From: Methanobacterium sp.
GTDB taxonomy: Archaea > Methanobacteriota > Methanobacteria > Methanobacteriales > Methanobacteriaceae
Reading direction: 5' to 3'
Length of the DNA stretch: 17,918 nucleotides
NCBI GenBank assembly: GCA_030539815.1
Contig: JAUNXM010000028.1
Coordinates: 1 to 17,918, forward strand
Shown: positions 12,316-17,902 of the stretch, piece by piece
Layout of the letters: every line of letters starts with the position of its first letter
Position numbering within the stretch: position 1 is the first letter of the stretch
Program-made: the position numbers and the translations under genes
The notes under the pieces: generated by a model
The model's database searches: none
What the model was told of the DNA's origin: nothing
The model's input: only the letters and a program-made list of their open reading frames with translations

Positions 12316-12377
12316 GATTCACTTATCTCTATTGCAGTCGGCTTTCTCTATGCATACTCGCAGGACATTTTGTCAAT

Positions 12378-12725
12378 ATGATGTTCTTCTTGTTTATGCT
12401 TGTAGTTTTTAGTCCGTTGGTCCAAAATATCTATGTATTGCATATGCCTCAGTGGATTATTACAATAATTACAATAACATTAGCCATATTTCCGTTTACA
12501 TTGGCCGCATATTTGTGTTCTAAAAATATCATATATTCCATTTCCTTTATTGCTCCGCCAATATGTGGTCAATTGTTTGAGCTGGCATTCGCTGATATTC
12601 TTCACCCCGTATTATTGCATATTATAGACTTCTGTATTATTTCTTCAACGTTCATTGTTTTTATCGAATTATCTTATTGGTCCATTACGCATCAATCTAA
12701 TCCGTTATATTTCAAACAACAATAA
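12378..12725 (+). CDS. Three-helix membrane protein, 115 aa (possibly 161 aa from 12240)
   Basis: The conservative start is ATG 12378 (MMFFLFMLVVFSPLVQ), but its ribosome binding site is poor (AGGA 12 nt upstream). The frame is open back to 12246 and encodes KIIRKIYEALDVPTEIDTST and further protein-like sequence. The only stop is a TAG directly after an ATG at 12240, which itself follows GAAGTGAT at a good distance. If TAG is read as pyrrolysine the protein is 161 aa. Hydrophobic helices at about 3-20, 25-47 and 80-105 of the short form. Unrecognised membrane protein. An inverted repeat lies in the disputed 5' part. Confidence 0.6.
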   Translation: MMFFLFMLVVFSPLVQNIYVLHMPQWIITIITITLAIFPFTLAAYLCSKNIIYSISFIAPPICGQLFELAFADILHPVLLHIIDFCIISSTFIVFIELSYWSITHQSNPLYFKQQ

Positions 12726-12732
12726 TTTTAAC

Positions 12733-12792
12733 CGACAGTGTTATATAATAGTGAGTAGTATAGTGTATTGTGGTGCGATATAATACACCAAG
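12733..12792 (+). promoter_or_regulatory. Diverged relative of the conserved promoter (P5)
   Basis: GACAGTGTTATATAATAGTG supplies a TATA box and resembles the GACAGTAAGTTATTTATACTAG of P1. GTATAGTGTATTGTGG resembles GTATTATGTATTGTCG at the same distance. GTGTATT (12762-12768) and AATACAC (12781-12787) form a 7-bp inverted repeat not found in the other copies. Confidence 0.5.
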
Positions 12793-12824
12793 GTATGATA
12801 AATCTCTTTGAGTGAGGATGGATG

Positions 12825-12971
12825 ATGCTAAAAGACAGGAGCATTGAAGAATTGTTAAATTCGGCTGATGAAATGCAACCTTCTAATGTACTTTTTTCAC
12901 CAAGAGGAGATGAAATATTCCATAAAACAAATGCATTACTTTGGGTTATGGGTTGTGGGGATATGATTTAA
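12825..12971 (+). CDS. Small hypothetical protein, 48 aa
   Basis: ATG at 12825 (or 12822) follows GAGTGAGG. The sequence MLKDRSIEELLNSADEMQPS, then NVLFSPRGDEIFHKTNALLW and a short tail, looks like an acidic helix followed by a beta-like part. No motif recognised. It is the first gene behind the diverged promoter P5 and is followed 14 nt later by the next start. Confidence 0.5.
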   Translation: MLKDRSIEELLNSADEMQPSNVLFSPRGDEIFHKTNALLWVMGCGDMI

Positions 12972-12985
12972 AAGGAAGGGTTAAA

Positions 12986-13138
12986 TTGGAAGAAATAATT
13001 AATTGTAAAATTTGTAATGAAGCGGATAAACACAATGAATTTAATCTTATCGAGAAGTTAATATTATTATTCCATGGTATATTTTTTGGAATTATTATTA
13101 CCGTTGTTTCATATAGTGTTGATTTCATTTTATGGTAA
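12986..13138 (+). CDS. Small CxxC/single-helix membrane protein, 50 aa
   Basis: A TTG at 12986 placed after AAGGAAGGGTTAAA is the best start; the frame is open further upstream but those codons overlap the previous gene. One CxxC (C7, C10) near the N-terminus is followed by a charged helix and a hydrophobic helix at about 26-49 (LLFHGIFFGIIITVVSYSV). A single knuckle cannot bind zinc alone, so pairing as a dimer or with another ribbon protein is possible. Confidence 0.55.
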   Translation: MEEIINCKICNEADKHNEFNLIEKLILLFHGIFFGIIITVVSYSVDFILW

Positions 13139-13153
13139 AATAAGGGTGTAACA

Positions 13154-13384
13154 ATGAATCTCTCAACAAACCAGAAAGAAATTTTGTCTGTCATAGAATT
13201 AGGATTTGCAGGAATAGTTTCTATTATTATAGGTTCTTGCATCTATTTGACAGGATACGGAAATGAAATAACGTCCATATTGGGAATATCATTAATTCCG
13301 CTTGGAATATTGGCAATTATAATGTTTATTGTGGGTGGTTTATCCAAAATGATAGGACTCAATATTTTCATCGATAGGCAGTAA
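13154..13384 (+). CDS. Two-helix membrane protein, 76 aa
   Basis: ATG at 13154 after AAGGGTGTAACA. Two hydrophobic helices at about 14-34 and 41-62 (ILGISLIPLGILAIIMFIVG), joined by a short polar loop GYGNEIT, with a Lys/Asp-containing tail. Possibly a virion or host-membrane protein; unrecognised. Second/third gene of the P5 operon. Confidence 0.65.
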   Translation: MNLSTNQKEILSVIELGFAGIVSIIIGSCIYLTGYGNEITSILGISLIPLGILAIIMFIVGGLSKMIGLNIFIDRQ

Positions 13385-13412
13385 CTAAAAATATAAATGA
13401 GGAGGTTAAAGA

Positions 13413-13628
13413 CTGAATACTGGGAAATCAACAATGTGTCCTGATTGCAATAAAATTATCGATTTACTTAATGAAGAGTTGGAATCTGGAAATGTGCTAT
13501 GTTCATTTTGTGGATGCAAATTTGAGATTTGCACTTGTGACGAATGCATAAATAATGAAAGTTCTCAAAGTTCTCTTTTAGATTGGTTTTGGTCTGGTGT
13601 TTCATATTGCATTAAATTATGGAGGTAA
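13413..13628 (+). CDS. Cysteine-rich zinc-ribbon protein, probably CTG start, 71 aa
   Basis: A strong GAGGAGG (13399-13405) is followed at normal distance by CTG at 13413, in frame with the ATG at 13434 that otherwise has no ribosome binding site. From the ATG, cysteines lie at 2, 5, 23, 26, 28, 33, 35 and 38 (CPDC, CSFCGC, CTCDEC), enough for two zinc sites. The remaining tail contains LLDWFWSGVSYCIKLWR, an amphipathic or membrane-touching helix. The use of CTG is unusual and may instead reflect a mutated ATG. Confidence 0.6.
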   Translation: MNTGKSTMCPDCNKIIDLLNEELESGNVLCSFCGCKFEICTCDECINNESSQSSLLDWFWSGVSYCIKLWR

Positions 13629-13635
13629 AACAAAT

Positions 13636-13947
13636 ATGAATTTTTTAGAAAAGGAACGGTTATTTTGGTCTGCTTCCAGAATCAGAGAATGGACTGAACA
13701 CGAAACGGAAGTTTTAAAAAAGATTCAATCAAAAATGGATTCTAAATATCTCCAATTTTGTTTAGAATCAAAACAGAATGATTCTGGGAAAAAGCTTTAT
13801 TCTGCTTCTGATTTTTGGATTTTTGAACTCGGTCCTATTTTAAAAAAAGAAATTGAGATTAAAGAGGCCGAATTAAAAAGGTGGACTGATATTCAAAATG
13901 AAAGATTTGATACACTAACCGAACAGGAAATATCTAGGAGTGATTAA
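13636..13947 (+). CDS. Hypothetical charged helical protein, 103 aa
   Basis: ATG at 13636 follows GGAGGTAAAACAAAT. The protein is helical and charged, with Trp residues at regular places (RLFWSASRIREWTEHETEVL, SASDFWIFELGPIL, ELKRWTDIQNERFDTL), and no membrane or metal motif. The gene lies between two zinc-ribbon genes in the P5 operon. Unrecognised. Confidence 0.65.
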   Translation: MNFLEKERLFWSASRIREWTEHETEVLKKIQSKMDSKYLQFCLESKQNDSGKKLYSASDFWIFELGPILKKEIEIKEAELKRWTDIQNERFDTLTEQEISRSD

Positions 13948-13950
13948 TTG

Positions 13951-14163
13951 ATGGAATTTGATTTAAATAAAGATTCAACCGATGACAAGATTGTAGTTAT
14001 TTGCACAACCCCCTATTGCAACGAACTATTTTATTTAGCTAATAATAGAATATCTTATCCAAACACGGCCGCAATTATTGTTAAATGCCCTAAATGTAAA
14101 CAGGTATACAGATTGAACAATACACAGCCGTTAAAAAGAGATATTGAAAAATTGGGATTTTGA
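13951..14163 (+). CDS. Zinc-ribbon protein, 70 aa
   Basis: ATG at 13951 (10 nt after GGAG 13937-13940; a TTG at 13948 is the alternative). Knuckles C18-TTPYC23 and C46-PKC49 are separated by 22 residues, with beta-like flanks (IVVICTTPYC, AIIVKCPKCKQVYRLN). Rubredoxin-type zinc ribbon by spacing. Possible nucleic-acid binding or redox-structural role. Confidence 0.65.
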   Translation: MEFDLNKDSTDDKIVVICTTPYCNELFYLANNRISYPNTAAIIVKCPKCKQVYRLNNTQPLKRDIEKLGF

Positions 14164-14188
14164 ATTATAATTAGAATGAGGTTTTAAA

Positions 14189-14638
14189 ATGAAAAAGACT
14201 CTATTTATTTTTATTTTGATTATATTGTTTTCATCCATATGTGTCAGTGGTTGTTTAGAATCTACACCCGTCCAAAATCCGACACCTGTCGCCCCCTTAC
14301 CTCAAAACGACACAAATACACCTATAAAATATGCTAAACTGGAAGGCACTTTTACGATTACATCCGCCGATTTCTCTGAAAATTCCTCAAAAACGCTTGC
14401 ATCTGACGGCCATGGAAATAAGGTTCGGTGGGTAATTGATGGAAATAACAGAACTGGCGGGATGATTCATTTAGAATATTATGGTAAAGAGGTCAGTGCT
14501 TATATTCCTAAAATTTATTATCCGTCTAATCAAACCTATTCATATTCGTGTACTGAAAGCGGTTATTCGATTTCGATGAGTTCTGGCGGTGGTAGATATT
14601 CTACTAGTTTAATCAATGGCGAGTGGGGTTCCTTGTAA
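14189..14638 (+). CDS. Secreted lipoprotein, 149 aa
   Basis: ATG at 14189 after GAGGTTTTAAA. The N-terminus is Met-Lys-Lys, then a hydrophobic helix to about residue 17 and a lipobox (CVSGC, Cys22 predicted as the lipidated residue), followed by a Pro/Thr-rich spacer (TPVQNPTPVAPLPQNDTN) and a beta-rich domain (KYAKLEGTFTITSADFS, WVIDGNNRTGGMIHLEYYG). This pattern is typical of methanosarcinal surface lipoproteins. On a virus it could be a host-surface modifier or superinfection exclusion protein (inference). Last gene of the P5 operon. Confidence 0.75.
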   Translation: MKKTLFIFILIILFSSICVSGCLESTPVQNPTPVAPLPQNDTNTPIKYAKLEGTFTITSADFSENSSKTLASDGHGNKVRWVIDGNNRTGGMIHLEYYGKEVSAYIPKIYYPSNQTYSYSCTESGYSISMSSGGGRYSTSLINGEWGSL

Positions 14639-14756
14639 TTATGCAAAAGTAAATGCATTGCCCAGCAATAATCTTTAAATAGGAATAAATCATTGTTATA
14701 ATGCAGTTTAGTACGAAACATGCAAAAGAGATAATTTCTTGAAACACATCCATAAT

Positions 14757-14820
14757 AGGGCGTTTGTTTTCACTTCCGCAACCTTATTTTAACAAACGCC
14801 CTGCTCCAATTTCTTTTTTT
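14757..14820 (+). terminator. Terminator with 12-bp perfect stem
   Basis: AGGGCGTTTGTT (14757-14768) pairs exactly with AACAAACGCCCT (14791-14802) around a 22-nt loop, followed by a T-run (TTCTTTTTTT, 14811-14820). It lies 118 nt after the lipoprotein stop, so it may end a short RNA starting near 14700 (TATA-like CTTTAAATAGG at about 14672). Confidence 0.65.
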
Positions 14821-14893
14821 AAAACAACAACTCTTTTCAAATATCTTTCTTTTTAATATTTTAGCTAATTCGGTTGCCGCTTGTTTTGGATTT

Positions 14894-14968
14894 GTTATTC
14901 CTAAATCCAAGTCGGCCGGCCGACGCTGGTTTTTGGAACCCCAAGAAACCTGGGCTCCTGGACCATAT
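14894..14968 (+). repeat. 75-bp direct repeat, copy 1 (non-coding)
   Basis: Matches 15598-15672 at 71 of 75 positions (65 of the first 67). The centre is the 12-bp palindrome TCGGCCGGCCGA (14912-14923), strikingly GC-rich for this window. In the frame of copy 2 it reads VIPKSKSAGRRWFLEPQE with no start codon, ending at TAA 15014, so it looks like a fragment of a gene or a transposed segment. Confidence 0.8.
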
Positions 14969-15020
14969 ATTTCATGCGGACGTTTATTGTTAGATATATT
15001 CACCTGGCCAAATTAATCGC

Positions 15021-15082
15021 AAGTTATTTATACCATGTGTGCGTATTATGTATTGTCGTAAGACGCAGGAAGTGAAAAAGAA
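15021..15082 (+). promoter_or_regulatory. Conserved promoter/leader cassette P3
   Basis: Aligns without gaps to the last 62 nt of P1 with 4 differences, all between the TATA box and the start region. TATA box TTATTTATA at 15024-15032, TATTATGTATTG at 15043-15054, hairpin GTC-GTAA-GAC, then the same AGGAAGTGAAAAAGAA leader before the ATG at 15083. Confidence 0.85.
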
Positions 15083-15172
15083 ATGACAACAGAAGAAATA
15101 ACCGTTACAATCTTTTACCGTTATGGAATAAGAGCGCCCCCTTGCTCTCTTTTTAATTTCAGAGGTGAATAA
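15083..15172 (+). CDS. Short reading frame behind P3, 29 aa (leader peptide or gene remnant)
   Basis: The start is fixed by the conserved leader. It reads MTTEEITVTIFYRYGIRAPP and a few more residues, ends at TAA 15170-15172, and the next gene's ATG follows at once (GAGGTGAATAAA-ATG, where GAGGTG lies inside this frame). A hairpin with a T-run sits inside it (15131-15154). It may be a leader peptide coupled to the next gene, or a remnant of a longer gene whose middle was lost (the start codons ATGACAAC are shared with the gene at 4339). Confidence 0.4.
   Translation: MTTEEITVTIFYRYGIRAPPCSLFNFRGE
15131..15154 (+). terminator. Attenuator-like hairpin in the P3 leader
   Basis: AGAGC (15131-15135) and GCTCT (15144-15148) form a 5-bp stem followed by CTTTTT. 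It lies within the short leader frame, upstream of all main genes of the P3 operon. The stem is short, so the effect is uncertain. Confidence 0.4.
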
Positions 15173-15173
15173 A

Positions 15174-15341
15174 ATGTCAGACGTTTATACAAATAATGGT
15201 TACGAAAACCGTGACGATTATCTTGAATCGTTAGCGGATGAATATGGTATAAACTTGGAAACGGTAAAAGTTCTTTCCGATATTCTGGGTGATTGCGAAG
15301 ATTTTGATGGGTTACTGTCGATGTTAAAATTCTTTGGTTGA
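15174..15341 (+). CDS. Small conserved mobile-element protein, 55 aa
   Basis: ATG at 15174 follows AGAGGTGAATAAA. The sequence YENRDDYLESLADEYGINLE, then TVKVLSDILGDCEDFDGLL, matches a pattern that I know from small phage and host proteins (LAxxYGxxxxxVxxLAxxLGxxEDFDGL), two helices with a final acidic loop. No function is established that I can name. The TGA stop lies in the GAGGTG site of the next gene. Confidence 0.65.
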   Translation: MSDVYTNNGYENRDDYLESLADEYGINLETVKVLSDILGDCEDFDGLLSMLKFFG

Positions 15342-15350
15342 GGTGTTAAA

Positions 15351-15563
15351 ATGGCAAAATTTGAATTTAGAATTGACCAAGCAGATGAATTTATAGATAC
15401 ATATGGAAGGTATGCTACTACACGAGAAAAAATTGAACAAACAGAGCGTAAAATCGCACGTCTCGAATCCGAACTTGAAAAGGCAAAAACCAGCCTCTCT
15501 TATTTATATCAAAAATTTGAATCCGCTTCGGCGGATGTTGATGTGTTCAAAACAGAGGAATAA
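15351..15563 (+). CDS. Coiled-coil protein, 70 aa
   Basis: ATG at 15351 after TGAGGTGTTAAA, overlapping the previous stop. From about residue 22 to 60 it is a continuous coiled coil (TTREKIEQTERKIARLESEL and on), likely dimeric. Soluble, no metal site. One of three small helical proteins in this operon (with 15767 and the C-terminal helix of 15580). Confidence 0.65.
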   Translation: MAKFEFRIDQADEFIDTYGRYATTREKIEQTERKIARLESELEKAKTSLSYLYQKFESASADVDVFKTEE

Positions 15564-15579
15564 ATTGGAGGGTAAAAGA

Positions 15580-15738
15580 ATGAGTGTTGGTCTGTATGTT
15601 ATTCCCAAATCCAAGTCGGCCGGCCGACGCTGGTTTTTGGAACCCCAAGAAGCCTGGGCTCCTGAACAATATTTACTATTCGATATGATGAAAGCCCTTG
15701 ATGGGCTGAAAGATGAACAAAAAGAAACCAGAAAATGA
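15580..15738 (+). CDS. Small protein carrying the 75-bp repeat, 52 aa
   Basis: ATG at 15580 after GGAGGGTAAAAGA. The N-terminal half (VIPKSKSAGRRWFLEPQEAW) is basic and aromatic and encoded by copy 2 of the direct repeat; the C-terminal half is a charged helix (LLFDMMKALDGLKDEQKETR). The GC-rich palindrome TCGGCCGGCCGA encodes SAGR. Unrecognised. The repeated segment is the part that may have moved. Confidence 0.6.
   Translation: MSVGLYVIPKSKSAGRRWFLEPQEAWAPEQYLLFDMMKALDGLKDEQKETRK
15598..15672 (+). repeat. 75-bp direct repeat, copy 2 (inside a gene)
   Basis: Same orientation as copy 1 (14894-14968), 704 bp downstream. Differences are one synonymous change in Pro, one Ala/Thr change and two near the end. 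Contains the palindrome TCGGCCGGCCGA at 15616-15627. Confidence 0.8.
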
Positions 15739-15766
15739 AAAATGAGAAAATTAAGGAGCAGATGAA

Positions 15767-15967
15767 ATGAATGTACAAAGTCCGACTGAAAAATATCTTT
15801 CTTTGAAGAGAAAAATCGAGGAATATCAAAAAAGAATAGAGGGGGACTATGAAGCGATTAAAGCACTTGAATATTCAAAAATTGTTTTAGATAAAGAGAT
15901 TGAGAAAAGAATGGACCAAATTCAAAAAAATGACCATGTCATAAAACAAGCTGAACGTGATATGTAA
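15767..15967 (+). CDS. Coiled-coil protein, 66 aa
   Basis: ATG at 15767 follows AAGGAGCAGATGAA. Almost the whole protein is a charged coiled coil (YLSLKRKIEEYQKRIEGDYE, LDKEIEKRMDQIQKNDHVIK) with repeated Lys/Glu heptads. No membrane segment. Likely oligomeric; no function recognised. Confidence 0.65.
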   Translation: MNVQSPTEKYLSLKRKIEEYQKRIEGDYEAIKALEYSKIVLDKEIEKRMDQIQKNDHVIKQAERDM

Positions 15968-16014
15968 AACATAACGGGGATATAAAACAATGGATAAAAA
16001 TCGAGGTGTTTAAA

Positions 16015-16248
16015 ATGGAGTTTGAGAAAATTCTTTGTGCGTGGTCATCTGAAAAATTGTGTATTGCAATCAAAGATTTCGAAATTTGCACAGAAGAAGA
16101 ATACGAAGATTACGAAGAAGGTGACCAAGTTACATTTGATATAGTCAAAAAGGGTAGTGAATATAATATTTCTGAAATCAGAGAATCAGAGCTATTTGAT
16201 GGTTTTGAAGCCATTTTAATAAATACATTGAATAAAGATGAAATATAG
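16015..16248 (+). CDS. Acidic hypothetical protein, 77 aa, ending in TAG (or 92 aa by readthrough)
   Basis: ATG at 16015 follows GAGGTGTTTAAA. The protein is strongly acidic (EICTEEEYEDYEEGDQVTFD) with a short beta-like N-terminus containing LCAWSSEKLCIAIKDF. It is the only gene in the window that ends with TAG. Beyond it the frame stays open for 14 codons (IPISEFELYMEIVS) to a TGA at 16291-16293 that is placed in a GAGGT-AAA-ATG signal exactly like the stop/start couplings at 15339-15353. If TAG is pyrrolysine here, the product is 92 aa. Confidence 0.65.
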   Translation: MEFEKILCAWSSEKLCIAIKDFEICTEEEYEDYEEGDQVTFDIVKKGSEYNISEIRESELFDGFEAILINTLNKDEI

Positions 16249-16319
16249 ATTCCTATTTCCGAATTTGAACTGTATATGGAGATTGTAAGTTGAGGTATTA
16301 AAATGGAGTGTGATTAAAT

Positions 16320-16583
16320 ATGTCTGAAAATCAATTAAAACGGAAACGGCCTATCCAGCGTTTGAAAAAAAAACTTAAAAAAGAGTTAAATATTGAAATC
16401 GATGAAACATCATTTAAACGAACGTATGCGGGTTTTCATATGAAACAGAATGGCGACTGGGTGTGGTCCGTTAATACAACGGGCGACTCGCCTAAACTAA
16501 TTGGTTCTGGAATTCCTGTTCGTGATTTAATTCGGAAACAATATTTATTAAAAATCGATGAATATAATGAAATTTACACTTAA
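16320..16583 (+). CDS. Basic hypothetical protein, 87 aa
   Basis: ATG at 16320 after GGAGTGTGATTAAAT. The N-terminal third is very basic (KRKRPIQRLKKKLKKELN), followed by a beta-rich core (FHMKQNGDWVWSVNTTGDSP) and a C-terminal helix. The build suggests a small nucleic-acid-binding protein, but no family is recognised. Seen between an acidic protein and the large zinc-ribbon protein of the same operon. Confidence 0.65.
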   Translation: MSENQLKRKRPIQRLKKKLKKELNIEIDETSFKRTYAGFHMKQNGDWVWSVNTTGDSPKLIGSGIPVRDLIRKQYLLKIDEYNEIYT

Positions 16584-16605
16584 TACGGCTAAAAGAGGTT
16601 TAAAT

Positions 16606-17427
16606 ATGGAAATGGATTTTAATGAACTGTGCAATCATGATACAGAGTTATTTGATAGTTTGGAACCTGTTCATTTTTCGGTCTTAAAAATATTATCTGA
16701 TGGCGGGATTATTCAAAAAAATAATCTCTATAAAATACTTTTAGAATTAGATTCTGATGTCCTCTATCCGTTATCGCAGGGCGATTTTTGGGTAAATGGG
16801 CGAGGCATTGTAATTTCAGAAGAGGCCGACGATTTAATCGTTCAAATGGGTATAGATGGCCTATTGTCTTCAATTCGAAATAAATGCAATATTGAAGATT
16901 TGGGCCTCAAAATGCTCGCTCTCAAAAAAAGATTAGATGAATATCCAATTATCCGTATTAGAGGCGGTCAGGACGAACATTTTGGTTATGGGATTGAACT
17001 ATATGTTGTAGAAGAGGATGGTATTAAACTGCATCGTTATATCAAGGATTTCGAATATTTTGAATTAACTCCTAATGTATGGGCCGCCGATTTCACGCTC
17101 AAAAAAATAGAGGCGATTCTGTTAATTGACGCCTTGGTAGAGTTTTTCCCAAATTGGGATAAAATTGGTCTTTTAGAAAAAAAATCAACTATACAACTAA
17201 CTCGATTTTACACGGAAGAGCGTCTGAATCAAAGAAAAGAGCGTTATGCAAGCATGTTTCCATTTTCAAATTTGATTGGTTGTAGCCGTTGCGGTTCTTT
17301 AATTGATGACAGTTATAGGTACAGAGTATCTATTTTCAATTCAACCGTTCCATGTTGCAGAAATTGCGCTGACTGGCTCACCCGTGAATTTGATTTGGAA
17401 AAATATAAAAACAGTAAAATTGAATAA
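16606..17427 (+). CDS. Winged-helix-like protein with C-terminal zinc ribbon, 273 aa
   Basis: ATG at 16606 follows AGAGGTTTAAAT; the frame is open upstream but overlaps the previous gene. The largest protein of the P3 operon. The N-terminal part (about 15-75) has a helix-rich segment FSVLKILSDGGIIQKNNLYK and may be a winged helix; the middle is beta-rich; near the C-terminus two knuckles, C226-SRC229 and C250/C251-RNC254, form a zinc ribbon that is followed by a charged helix. A transcription-factor-like or DNA-processing role fits, but there is no family match that I can defend. Confidence 0.7.
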   Translation: MEMDFNELCNHDTELFDSLEPVHFSVLKILSDGGIIQKNNLYKILLELDSDVLYPLSQGDFWVNGRGIVISEEADDLIVQMGIDGLLSSIRNKCNIEDLGLKMLALKKRLDEYPIIRIRGGQDEHFGYGIELYVVEEDGIKLHRYIKDFEYFELTPNVWAADFTLKKIEAILLIDALVEFFPNWDKIGLLEKKSTIQLTRFYTEERLNQRKERYASMFPFSNLIGCSRCGSLIDDSYRYRVSIFNSTVPCCRNCADWLTREFDLEKYKNSKIE

Positions 17428-17454
17428 TTTGAACCACAAAGTGAGAAATTAGAA

Positions 17455-17652
17455 ATGAATTTTTGTTGGAATTTCTGGTTTATGATACTTTCGTTCCTAG
17501 CAGGATTGGTCAGTATTGCATTGTCAATTGCGTTTATACATTCTCGAATTGCGATTGTGTTTCTGATTCTATCTGGGATAAGCTTAGCAGTTTGTTTCAT
17601 TCAAATTGGTAAAGTTAAAACCGATATGAATAACCAAAAGAATAGAATTTGA
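17455..17652 (+). CDS. Two-helix membrane protein, 65 aa
   Basis: ATG at 17455 after GTGAGAAATTAGAA. Two hydrophobic helices at about 7-27 and 31-51 (FIHSRIAIVFLILSGISLAV) with a basic tail. The weak ribosome binding site lowers confidence a little. No known family; one of several such small membrane proteins in the window. Confidence 0.6.
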   Translation: MNFCWNFWFMILSFLAGLVSIALSIAFIHSRIAIVFLILSGISLAVCFIQIGKVKTDMNNQKNRI

Positions 17653-17684
17653 GGAAAAATGACAACGTATAACGGTGAAGAATA

Positions 17685-17873
17685 ATGAAAGACAAACATT
17701 TAAAATGTGATAAATGTAAAAAATTTAATAAAAATCAAGTGAAAGTTAGGTTTTCTATAAAAAAGGAGAACGGGGATTTTTACAAATGCAAACGGACATA
17801 TTGTCATGACTGCTTCGAATCACGAAAAGAGGATATTTTTGAAATTGATAAAATTTTAAAAGGTAAAAAATAA
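17685..17873 (+). CDS. Zinc-finger microprotein, 62 aa
   Basis: ATG at 17685, after GGTGAAGAATA. Cysteines at 8, 11, 35, 40 and 43 (CDKC, CKRTYCHDC) with intervening basic, beta-like sequence form a zinc site, perhaps treble-clef. The whole protein is basic (KVRFSIKKENG, KILKGKK), favouring nucleic-acid binding. A very short frame at 17659-17685 (MTTYNGEE) overlaps its start by one base and may couple translation. Last gene in the window. Confidence 0.65.
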   Translation: MKDKHLKCDKCKKFNKNQVKVRFSIKKENGDFYKCKRTYCHDCFESRKEDIFEIDKILKGKK

Positions 17874-17874
17874 G

Positions 17875-17902
17875 CAGATATAAATAAATTAAATGATATC
17901 TG
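17875..17902 (+). terminator. Possible hairpin terminator
   Basis: CAGATAT (17875-17881) and ATATCTG (17896-17902) form a 7-bp inverted repeat around an A/T-rich 14-nt loop, right after the last gene's stop. No T-run follows before the window ends, so this is tentative. Confidence 0.4.

Larger units (their letters stand above)
14639..15020. other. Intergenic region with terminator and repeat copy
   Basis: About 380 bp without a convincing protein gene. ATGCAAAAG occurs twice (14641, 14730). The 12-bp hairpin is at 14757-14802 and the 75-bp repeat copy at 14894-14968. A minus-strand frame from GTG 15003 to 14770 (77 aa) is open, begins right after P3's TATA box in the opposite direction and covers the repeat, but has no ribosome binding site and ends inside the terminator loop. 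A plus-strand frame through the repeat has no start codon. Confidence 0.5.

Noticed and set aside
14770..15003. Minus-strand 77-aa frame (GTG start at 15003) through repeat copy 1
   Set aside because: No ribosome binding site, non-ATG start, and it ends inside the loop of a terminator for the opposite strand. Kept only as a note because the sequence looks partly protein-like and its transcript would be antisense to the gene at 15580.
15990..16013. Very short frames ahead of genes (MDKNRGV at 15990, MECD at 16302, MTTYNGEE at 17659)
   Set aside because: Too short to support as genes; at most coupling leaders, so they are mentioned only where they affect a start.
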